Shown here in pieces: positions 17,240 through 24,174 of a DNA stretch of 29,027 nucleotides. The position numbers were made by a program, and so were the translations under genes. The notes beneath the pieces are model-generated. The model ran no database searches. It had not been told where the DNA came from and was given only the letters and a program-made list of their open reading frames with translations. This stretch comes from a virus. The first letter of the stretch is position 1; each line of letters begins with the position of its first letter. The stretch covers positions 1-29,027 of the IMG/VR virus record IMGVR_UViG_3300028025_003591; one strand, 5' to 3'.

Positions 17240-19366
17240 TTAATCTGTTTGTGGTAGAAGCAGATCCAAAGTTATAATTACAGCATTACCGCATCCCCAT
17301 AGTTGTAAACTTGTATCTAAGAAGAATGATAAGTGGCATCCACCTGTTGTTGCCCAAATATTTTTAATGCCACCAGCAATAGACCATCCAGCAGTAGAAG
17401 AAGTTCTTCTTAGTGTACCTGTTGAATTACTATCACTAGTAGTGTTATTAGTTCCTAGTTGCCCAACATCATTATATCCTTGTGTCCATACATGACCTTG
17501 TCCATCAAGAACCATGAGCCACTCTTGATTTTCTGCAGATGGAGTCATAACCTTTTGGATTCCACCATATGTTGCCCAGTTGATAGCAAGTTTATATGGT
17601 GCAGCACATTGAGAAGCAGAAACAAATCCTGTATTTGTTGCAAAACCTAATTGTCCGTAGTTATTTCTACCCCAACCCCATAATTGTCCAGATTCATCTA
17701 GTGCGTGAATAGAGTTTTCTTGAGTAAACACATCAACAATTCTATTATTCTCGAAGAAAATTGCTTTAGGTAAACACATTGGTGTGCGAACATTATCTGT
17801 TTGATTGGCTATTCTGAAACCTGTAGAAAGATGGTTTTCTGGACCAATACCGCATTGTCCGTAACCATTGTAACCCCATGTCCACAACTCACCAAATTCA
17901 TCTAGTGCAGCGTACCAAACGCTGGAGTTTCTAGAATTTGAAGTACCACCTGCTAGTTTAACAATTGAACGATTACCAAATCTTGATTTGTCCAGTTGAA
18001 TATATGCAGACGAATAATCTGCATCTTCACCAGTACCAAGAGAAGAACCAGAAGAAGTACCACCAACAATAACAGTACCATTAGATGTTAGCGAAGCATT
18101 AGTTGTCCACTGCGCATTGTTTTGCATTAGTCGTGGTGCTTGACTCTTTCTAAAGTTTTCAGCAAAAGATTTATTACCAAAGTGCGGGTTTGCATCTGTA
18201 TAGTAATCATTAAAATACTGAGCAGCTTCTTCACCAGCACTTAGACGGTAACTATCTATCTGTCCTGGACCACCCAAACCATAGTAGATATGTCCCTTAC
18301 CAATTCTGTGTCCACGACCATCAGCACCAACAGAAAGAGATCCACGATACTTCATCTGCGCTGGCATATGTGGTGTATTCCATGCCCATGCCCATGCAGC
18401 CAATGAGTTCGTTGCTGGGTCTTTATGAGATGCAGGAATGTTCCAAGGAATACCAGAATATGTACAAGCTACTGTACCAGTACCTGTACCTGTGGCAGTT
18501 GCTACGAATTCAGTTCCAACAGTATTATATGCTGCACCGAAACTAGTAAAGGTGCTTGTACCAACAGTTACAATAGTGTAAGTAGTACCTGCAATCATTG
18601 CAGTCGCACCTATTGTAGTTGCGTTTGAGAAGGTTGGTTTCTTAACATACGGATGTCCTGCCCAATTAAATGGATTTTTATTGACACCGCATACGATTCT
18701 TTCGTGAGGTAAAGCATCGTGACCAATAAGGAATGGTTCCCAGACACCAACATAATCAAAAAGTGGATCCACATTAGTATGACCATTAGTACAGAAATAA
18801 GAATTACCATTTCTTACAACTATCTGACCATCTGTATAATTAGCAGTTCTTGACCACTCACCAGAATATGTCATACCTTCACTTAACAAATCCCAATCGG
18901 TTTTGTTTAGAGCGACTTCATAGGTATTGGCCATTCTTCTTGGACCAATAGCAACCACTCCACTAATAGATCCAGTAGTAAGAGTATTTCGTTTGCTAAC
19001 TTGAATAGTTGATTGTGTTGTTGATATATTAGTGATAGAAATAATTCTACAATCTGGTTCTAAGAAACTAGCATATGCAAATAAATCAGCATTTGCAACG
19101 ATTCTAGAATCTGCAATATTTGGTAAAGTAGTATCCCATGTTACAGTGAAAGTATCAGTACCAAATGTCATTCCACTAATGTTTCCTGTCATTGGGAATC
19201 CACTTAATGGACCAAATAATAAAGATGTATAAGATTTGGAAGTTTCATTCTTATAGATGTAAGATTGTCCGTTATACTGAACAACATCACCTTGTGTATA
19301 TGTAGCAGTAGAACTCCAGGCTCCTCTGTTTACAAATTTAATCTTACCTAATGTTAATGTAGTCAT
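17240..19366 (-). CDS. RCC1-repeat tail adhesin, N-terminal 708 residues of a split gene
   Basis: It is paralogous to the proteins at 14000 and 19386. CBM5/12-like modules appear at about 14-43 (RGAWSSTATYTQGDVVQYNG) and 168-195 (GEWSRTANYTDGQIVVRNGN). Residues 247-303 are an inserted module (MIAGTTYTIVTVGTSTFTSF ... GTEFVATATGTGTGTV) of a type I recall from other marine phage proteins. RCC1 repeats follow: LWTWGYNGYGQCGIG, LWGWGRNNYGQLGF, VWTQGYNDVGQLG. The last residues (AVIITLDLLLPQTD) do not look like RCC1, because the true continuation lies in the -1 frame and runs to 16794. AAGGGA precedes the ATG. As written the product would lack its final blades. It is probably a receptor- or sugar-binding tail protein. 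Confidence 0.76.
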   Translation of the reverse strand: MTTLTLGKIKFVNRGAWSSTATYTQGDVVQYNGQSYIYKNETSKSYTSLLFGPLSGFPMTGNISGMTFGTDTFTVTWDTTLPNIADSRIVANADLFAYASFLEPDCRIISITNISTTQSTIQVSKRNTLTTGSISGVVAIGPRRMANTYEVALNKTDWDLLSEGMTYSGEWSRTANYTDGQIVVRNGNSYFCTNGHTNVDPLFDYVGVWEPFLIGHDALPHERIVCGVNKNPFNWAGHPYVKKPTFSNATTIGATAMIAGTTYTIVTVGTSTFTSFGAAYNTVGTEFVATATGTGTGTVACTYSGIPWNIPASHKDPATNSLAAWAWAWNTPHMPAQMKYRGSLSVGADGRGHRIGKGHIYYGLGGPGQIDSYRLSAGEEAAQYFNDYYTDANPHFGNKSFAENFRKSQAPRLMQNNAQWTTNASLTSNGTVIVGGTSSGSSLGTGEDADYSSAYIQLDKSRFGNRSIVKLAGGTSNSRNSSVWYAALDEFGELWTWGYNGYGQCGIGPENHLSTGFRIANQTDNVRTPMCLPKAIFFENNRIVDVFTQENSIHALDESGQLWGWGRNNYGQLGFATNTGFVSASQCAAPYKLAINWATYGGIQKVMTPSAENQEWLMVLDGQGHVWTQGYNDVGQLGTNNTTSDSNSTGTLRRTSSTAGWSIAGGIKNIWATTGGCHLSFFLDTSLQLWGCGNAVIITLDLLLPQTD
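17243..17285 (-). other. Frameshift interval in the RCC1 gene
   Basis: The upstream frame stops at 17242-17240 and the -1 frame has its last stop at 17288-17286, so the shift must lie between. The region is free of long homopolymers; the longest run is three bases. Joining gives 858 codons including the stop. Confidence 0.75.
18458..18628 (-). other. Inserted 57-residue beta module inside the RCC1 adhesin
   Basis: It encodes a T/G/V-rich unit of the form AGTTYTIVTVG...FT..GA..NTVGT.F.AT..GTGTGTV. The two sister RCC1 proteins lack it, and it interrupts otherwise comparable sequence after the second CBM-like module. It looks like a portable domain. Confidence 0.6.
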
Positions 19367-19385
19367 TTGTTATTTTCCCTTAATC

Positions 19386-21503
19386 TTATTGGTTCTTTAG
19401 TTTAGTCATGACATTCCAATAAGAACCTCTATAGTGCGTTCCACTAATAGTATAGTCATTTGAGTATCCAGTATTATAGCATCGACCTGTAGTTAAATCT
19501 ACATAGAAACCGAACTTATTACTTGAGTGGCCAGTTGGGTAGTATTTCCAGTAAGAACGATATGTACTAATCTGAGCATGTGGATACAATAGATTATTCT
19601 TTAGTCGATAGTTTGCAGAAATATTATCTGGATCTCTGTCTTGTCTCTCATTGTATGTATCTGTATTTCCAGCAGCCCAAGCACCACCATTGTTTGAATA
19701 CCCGCAGAAATACCAATCACCATCACTTCTCTTAACTGACATATTAGTATACGAAGAAGCACCACAATTTGATGCCATATCAACCACATTGGTTAAAGCA
19801 GTTCCACTTCTAAATTGAGTAGCTTGTAAAGTTGAGTAGTTTGTAGTAGATGCTTGTGCCACGGATAGTTGATAGTAACCATTATACCCACAAGTATATG
19901 CAGTATTGGATGAATCTGATGATCCTCTTGTGACCATCATAGATCCGTATTGACCACCGTAGTGCCAAGCATTCCACACATCTGTTAACTTTGTTCCACT
20001 CGGAGAAGTATTTTGTGGGGCTGCTGTCGTCACCGCAGCTGTAACACCATTATACCCTCCAGTATAAACTTCTAGAGGTAGACACACATTATAAGTGTGG
20101 TTATGTGCAAGTTGTCCATAACCATTATAACCCCAAGTCCAAAGAGTATTATCTCTTCTAATAACTAACAGTGATACAGTAGAACCAGATGAATTTCCAC
20201 CACTAGTATTAAATTTCTTAATACCAGTTGTAGAAGTTGTACCCCATGTTTTAACAAATGTTGGTGAAGAACGATTTGTAGTATCACCAACACCTAATTG
20301 TCCGTTACCATTGTATCCTATTGCATACATCTTTCCTTGATCAGTCAAGAACCAGAAAGATCCATAGTTACCACCAGTTGCCCAGATCTCAATAATTTTA
20401 CCATTGGTTGTTTGGTCAAAAGAAACTAGAGTTGGTGCATAATAATCTGTTTGATTACCTTGTCCCAGTTGTCCGTAGCCATTATAACCCCACGCATATA
20501 ATTCACGAGTATCATCTGAGTTACGAATTAAAGCGTAGCAAGATCTTGTGGAAATATTACCGTCAGAAGAAGAAGCAATACGAATCGCTTTCTTAGTGCG
20601 AAGAATTGTTGTTGGACTACTTTTATTAATACCAGCATATCCGCACTGTGTAAAATTAGTATAAGATGTAGTTTGGCCATGTCCACAAGCACCTTGAGCA
20701 TTATATCCTGCAGAGTGTACTTCGCCATTGTCAAATAGTACTAGAGTACCATCAAATCCGCCATCGCTTTCAATTTGAATAAGTTTTGGTGCTGCTGTGG
20801 TTGGAGAAGTTGGAAGAGAACCATCAAACCAACTCAAATGAGAGAACTGTGCTTCTCCTGGAGTTTGTTGTGTTCCTGACGCTACACCAGTACCTAAATT
20901 GTTGCTAGAGTTTCTTCCATAAGACATTAAACCGTATCTTCTATTAACATACTGTACTGCACCATTACCTGCTAGATTAGATCCAGGAGTTTTAAACTCA
21001 CCGAAACTATCGCCCATACCAACATAACTAGTTCCAGGTACTGCAAGCGCATAAGCATCCCAAACAGTTTTATGTGTTGGTGAATAACCTTCGTTTGGAC
21101 CGAACAAATAAGCAAATTTATCTCTCATAGTCCCAGTGGAAATCTTTTTCCAATATGCAGTTTGAGTTGCTGGATTCTGATTTGTACCTGTTTGAATACA
21201 GATATATGAATCTTGTTCTAGATAATTGTGGTGATCATTATAAGGTAGTATTCTTTTATAAGTTATAATATCACCCACAGCATAAGCAGTAGCATTTGAC
21301 CACTCACCAGCTTGATACACACCACCACCCATTAAATCCCAATTCGCAGTGTTTAATTCTGGAGTGGTTGAAGATGAATTGGCTACTTCGCACACATAGT
21401 ATTTGTTTTTGTAAAGAACGATGTCATCTACCAAGTATGATGTGGCTGCAACCCAAGAACCTCTTGGATTAAATCTTAGTTTACTCAATGTTGATATTGT
21501 CAT
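19386..21503 (-). CDS. RCC1-repeat tail adhesin with two CBM5/12-like modules
   Basis: This 705-residue protein has the clearest architecture of the three sisters. CBM5/12-like modules lie at 14-60 (RGSWVAATSYLVDDIVLYKN, KYYVCEV) and 65-121 (AGEWSNATAYAVGDIITYKR). RCC1 repeats include LYAWGYNGYGQLGQGN, MYAIGYNGNGQLGVGD, LWTWGYNGYGQLAH and YTCGYNGYYQLSVA. The C-terminal part (about 600-705) is Y/N/S-rich with a partial last blade (CYNTGYSNDYTIS). There is no catalytic signature. A ribosome site AGG, with a closer ATAGGA, precedes the ATG. The gene directly follows two small fibre genes and probably encodes a host-surface-binding tail protein. An alternative is a structural spike without sugar binding. 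Confidence 0.79.
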   Translation of the reverse strand: MTISTLSKLRFNPRGSWVAATSYLVDDIVLYKNKYYVCEVANSSSTTPELNTANWDLMGGGVYQAGEWSNATAYAVGDIITYKRILPYNDHHNYLEQDSYICIQTGTNQNPATQTAYWKKISTGTMRDKFAYLFGPNEGYSPTHKTVWDAYALAVPGTSYVGMGDSFGEFKTPGSNLAGNGAVQYVNRRYGLMSYGRNSSNNLGTGVASGTQQTPGEAQFSHLSWFDGSLPTSPTTAAPKLIQIESDGGFDGTLVLFDNGEVHSAGYNAQGACGHGQTTSYTNFTQCGYAGINKSSPTTILRTKKAIRIASSSDGNISTRSCYALIRNSDDTRELYAWGYNGYGQLGQGNQTDYYAPTLVSFDQTTNGKIIEIWATGGNYGSFWFLTDQGKMYAIGYNGNGQLGVGDTTNRSSPTFVKTWGTTSTTGIKKFNTSGGNSSGSTVSLLVIRRDNTLWTWGYNGYGQLAHNHTYNVCLPLEVYTGGYNGVTAAVTTAAPQNTSPSGTKLTDVWNAWHYGGQYGSMMVTRGSSDSSNTAYTCGYNGYYQLSVAQASTTNYSTLQATQFRSGTALTNVVDMASNCGASSYTNMSVKRSDGDWYFCGYSNNGGAWAAGNTDTYNERQDRDPDNISANYRLKNNLLYPHAQISTYRSYWKYYPTGHSSNKFGFYVDLTTGRCYNTGYSNDYTISGTHYRGSYWNVMTKLKNQ

Positions 21504-21513
21504 TTCCTATACC

Positions 21514-21843
21514 TTAATATGTAGCAGTTAACTGGCCAGAAGAGTTAATGGCTAGTGTTAATTTATTAGAGAAGAACGCAGTCAGCGCATTTTCAATATT
21601 AGATACAGATGTGCTTGCTTCAGTCCCTAATATTTGATTGTGTATAAGATTACCACTACTGTCTACTGAAAGAACATTGTATCCAGAAACTGAAACTGGA
21701 ACCCAAGCAGTTCCATCCCAAATTTCTACACTGGACAGATCTGTGTTGTATCTGGTCATCCCCTGTACAGGACTTGCTGGACGCTGAGCAGTAGTACCAA
21801 CACCTATGGTAACATACTGGTCGCCTAAGACTGTTGCTGGCAT
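21514..21843 (-). CDS. Small tail-fibre protein
   Basis: This 109-residue protein contains the phage fibre signature TTAQRPASPVQGMTRYNTDL, SSVEIWDGTAWVPVS (residues 17-51), a unit also embedded in the 863-residue fibre as GQRPVTPATGMIRYNSTLSS. The rest is a short beta-rich tail (SNIENALTAFFSNKLTLAIN). Its ATG overlaps the stop of the preceding S74 fibre gene as TAATG, with AAAGGAG upstream, so the pair is translationally coupled. It may be an accessory fibre piece or an adaptor for the preceding fibre. Confidence 0.72.
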   Translation of the reverse strand: MPATVLGDQYVTIGVGTTAQRPASPVQGMTRYNTDLSSVEIWDGTAWVPVSVSGYNVLSVDSSGNLIHNQILGTEASTSVSNIENALTAFFSNKLTLAINSSGQLTATY

Positions 21844-22736
21844 TATTTAACTCCTTTTAATTCTTGTATCTCTTTATTTAGCTCTTTTATCGCTTCTATT
21901 AAAAGAGGGACTAGTTTTTCGTACTGCACTGTTTTGTAATTTTCGCCTGAACGAGAAATCTCTGAACTTTCAAATAACATGATATCAAATGGTGCAGGTT
22001 TAACAACTTCAGGGAGAACTTTTTCTACTTCACCAGCTAAAACACCGACTTGGCTTTCTTTACTAGTATAGCCAAAAGATTCTGCTAACTGGTTTGCTGT
22101 GTAAGTAACACCTCGCAAAGAACATACTTTTTCTAATGCATTTTCAATAACTTGAATATTTTCTTTTAATCGTTCGTCTGAGTAATTAGAGCTAATATTA
22201 CCTGCTGCACGAATCTCACCATCAGTTGTCGGTGGTGTTAAAGATCCACCAACACCTAAACTTTTAAGAGAAGTTACTGCATTTGGTGCGTTTAAAAGCG
22301 GAGAAGGAATTGTACAACCAGTACCACCTACAGAGTTTGATCCTATACTAACACTGGTAGCTGCACTTCCAATATTTAACTCAGTAGCATTAGTATTAAT
22401 TAGATTGAAAGTAGTGGCAGTGGTAGTAATATCGCCACCATTAACTGCCAAGTCTGCAGTTATCGTGGTATTACCAGTTACGGCTAGTGTACTAGAAAGA
22501 GTGGTTGCACCAGAAGCTGCAAGAGTTCCCGTAATGCCGATAGAACCAGAAAGAAACCCTCCAGAACCATCTCTACGAACTACAGCATTAGCAGTATTTG
22601 AGCTAACGGCATCGGTAGTTTCTACTTTAAAGCTGTTCAGGTTTAAGAAATTGGTATCAATTTCTGAGTTTGACAATGGAAGATTCTTGACAGTTGCTCC
22701 ACTGCCAGCAGTACTTCTAGTTGTTATTGAAGCCAT
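21843..22736 (-). CDS. Short tail fibre with C-terminal S74 intramolecular chaperone
   Basis: A fibre protein of 297 residues. The N-terminus (TVKNLPLSNSEIDTNFLNLN) and the middle repeats (TGTLAASGATTLSSTLAVTG, TTATTFNLINTNATELNIG) form a short shaft. The C-terminal 113 residues are a peptidase S74 chaperone: YSDERLKENI gives Ser186 and Lys191 at the standard spacing, then GVLAGEVEKVLPEVVKPAPF and a final coiled coil (EAIKELNKEIQELKG). This domain is homologous to that of the fibre at 4140. A self-cleaved chaperone of about 112 residues is expected. AGGA lies 11 bases before the ATG. It is the first structural gene after the enzyme cassette. Confidence 0.87.
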   Translation of the reverse strand: MASITTRSTAGSGATVKNLPLSNSEIDTNFLNLNSFKVETTDAVSSNTANAVVRRDGSGGFLSGSIGITGTLAASGATTLSSTLAVTGNTTITADLAVNGGDITTTATTFNLINTNATELNIGSAATSVSIGSNSVGGTGCTIPSPLLNAPNAVTSLKSLGVGGSLTPPTTDGEIRAAGNISSNYSDERLKENIQVIENALEKVCSLRGVTYTANQLAESFGYTSKESQVGVLAGEVEKVLPEVVKPAPFDIMLFESSEISRSGENYKTVQYEKLVPLLIEAIKELNKEIQELKGVK

Positions 22737-22765
22737 TTTATTGGTGTTCCTATGGGTTTACAATA

Positions 22766-22773
22766 TATTTATT
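22766..22773 (-). promoter_or_regulatory. Possible late promoter box before the S74 fibre (one mismatch)
   Basis: The minus strand reads AATAAATA, one mismatch from TATAAATA, in the 66-base gap between the oxygenase-like genes and the 297-residue fibre, about 30 bases before its ATG. The placement is sensible, but AT-rich background makes single-mismatch hits common. Confidence 0.38.
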
Positions 22774-22802
22774 ATTTAGGAGTTCTAATAAGGATGCAAT
22801 TC

Positions 22803-23498
22803 TTATGCACTTTCCATATAAGAACCATCGTAATTATTTATAGAAGACTCCAAAATGTTTCGGATATTTGGGTTTCTGGAGTCTACATAAAACCTAACCA
22901 TAATCATGGGAGAATCTCCATAATTAAACGCATTATGATAGTGATAGCTATTAAAACAATATCCTCTCCCCACAGGGTAGTATTCCTCATAAACTGGGAT
23001 CGGTTTATTAAAATCTGAACATCTATAATCCATATAGTGTAGCACACTAAATTTTGAATTCTCGGGCATCTGAATAGGTAACTGCCAAACAGAAATCCAT
23101 TCTGGTTGTTTAGATTCTAATACATGACTATGCCATCCTGCAGAACCATTTGGATTTATTCTTTCTATTCTAGCCAGTAAATTACCAGCACCTAAAGATA
23201 GTAGAAGTTCTCGGAGATAAGGACATTTCTTTATAGCATCAGTCTCTTTAAACTCTCCAGTCCATGCTTCTTTGGGATCAGATTTAGACTCTCCGTTAAT
23301 GCTATACAAAGCGATAGAATCCCAAGAAGATTCTATGTAACATCCAGCTTTGATATCTTCCCAACTATTATATGGATAAAACTGTAAACCTTGTATCTCT
23401 GATAAAATCTTAGATGCATCAAACTCAATAGGTAAAGGAAGATGTGCAATTTGACTTAGTCTATTCAATGTAATCTCCAGTATAAGAATTGACTGCAT
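22803..23498 (-). CDS. Double-stranded beta-helix (Asp/Asn hydroxylase-like) protein, copy 2
   Basis: The 231-residue protein resembles aspartyl/asparaginyl beta-hydroxylase-like oxygenases. ARIERINPNGSAGWHSH (to residue 125) matches the PG..i.wH.x entry strand. WQLPIQMPENSKFSVLHY gives the central strands, and FNSYHYHNAFNYGDSPMIMV (182-201) supplies a distal His, the N-x-G turn and Arg202, the likely cosubstrate-binding residue. The metal motif reads HxH where classical members have HxD. It is a clear paralogue of the upstream 237-residue protein. The ATG at 23498 overlaps that gene by 38 bases. A TTG at 23468 has a better ribosome site and fits the paralogue alignment. Substrate unknown. 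Confidence 0.72.
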   Translation of the reverse strand: MQSILILEITLNRLSQIAHLPLPIEFDASKILSEIQGLQFYPYNSWEDIKAGCYIESSWDSIALYSINGESKSDPKEAWTGEFKETDAIKKCPYLRELLLSLGAGNLLARIERINPNGSAGWHSHVLESKQPEWISVWQLPIQMPENSKFSVLHYMDYRCSDFNKPIPVYEEYYPVGRGYCFNSYHYHNAFNYGDSPMIMVRFYVDSRNPNIRNILESSINNYDGSYMESA

Positions 23499-24174
23499 CC
23501 TGAACTAAATCATACACTAAGTCATCTCTAAGATCTGCAAAGAAACGAATTGTTAGCCTTACACCTTCTTCATCAAAATTAAATACATTATGATAGTGGA
23601 ATGCATTAAACACAACTGGAGTTGACGGTATATAACTAGCTTCGTATACCTTTGGAAGTTCCTTGCCAAAATCAACCATTCTATATTGTTTGTTTGAGAT
23701 TACAGAGTATTTAAACTTATCTGGCATCGTGATTGGTAACTGTATAATCATCATAGTTTCTGGATGATATAATTCAAATGCATGATTATGCCAACCCATT
23801 ACAGTTCCAGGATGAATCTCCTCAATCCTCGCTAGTGCTTTACCACCACCCAACTGTTCAACAATGTCGTAGGTATATGGTAGATATTCAGACAAACCAG
23901 TTTTCTGAAACTGCCCCCAAATTCTTTCTAATTCTCCTGGACCAGCACCTTCTAGTCTATCGCAAAATATTTCTCCATTATAACTGAACAATGATAGATT
24001 ATTCCACTTACTTTTACTGTGCCCATGATTCTCTTGCATAGTAGCTGAGTATGGCATTAGCGGAAATGGACACTCACGAATCTCGTGCTCAATCCTTTCT
24101 GCATCGTATTTAAAATTTAACGGCAGATGAGGAATTCTATTTACTTGATCAACTAATTGTTCTATGTTTCTCAT
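23461..24174 (-). CDS. Double-stranded beta-helix (Asp/Asn hydroxylase-like) protein, copy 1
   Basis: This 237-residue paralogue of the next gene has the same layout: ARIEEIHPGTVMGWHNH (His129 and His131), MIIQLPITMPDKFKYSV, then VVFNAFHYHNVFNFDEEGVR with His193 or His195 as distal metal ligand and Arg206 or Arg210 as possible 2-oxoglutarate contact. This order (PG..x.H, hydrophobic strand, N-x-H..N...R) fits the Asp/Asn beta-hydroxylase group of 2-oxoglutarate/Fe(II) oxygenases. HxH replaces HxD, so iron binding by histidines alone or a lost activity are possible. It overlaps the B12-type radical SAM gene by 26 bases, pointing to one operon. The substrate is unknown; protein side chains are the family norm. 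Confidence 0.74.
   Translation of the reverse strand: MRNIEQLVDQVNRIPHLPLNFKYDAERIEHEIRECPFPLMPYSATMQENHGHSKSKWNNLSLFSYNGEIFCDRLEGAGPGELERIWGQFQKTGLSEYLPYTYDIVEQLGGGKALARIEEIHPGTVMGWHNHAFELYHPETMMIIQLPITMPDKFKYSVISNKQYRMVDFGKELPKVYEASYIPSTPVVFNAFHYHNVFNFDEEGVRLTIRFFADLRDDLVYDLVQDAVNSYTGDYIE
23466..23478 (-). promoter_or_regulatory. Ribosome site suggesting a TTG start at 23468
   Basis: GGAG (23478-23475) stands six bases before TTG (23468-23466). The resulting start, MNRLSQIAHLPL, aligns with VNRIPHLPL near the N-terminus of the paralogue and would shorten the overlap with the upstream gene to eight bases. The ATG at 23498 has only an AGG directly against it. Confidence 0.5.

Noticed and set aside
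17240-17650. Reading 16794-17228 as an independent gene
   Set aside because: The ATG lacks a ribosome site, the frame is open upstream and the sequence continues the RCC1 pattern of the previous protein. It is treated as the shifted 3' part.
14000-21503. Diversity-generating retroelement targets in the N/Y-rich RCC1 repeats
   Set aside because: No reverse transcriptase or template repeat is in the window, and the repeats encode conserved rather than variable residues.
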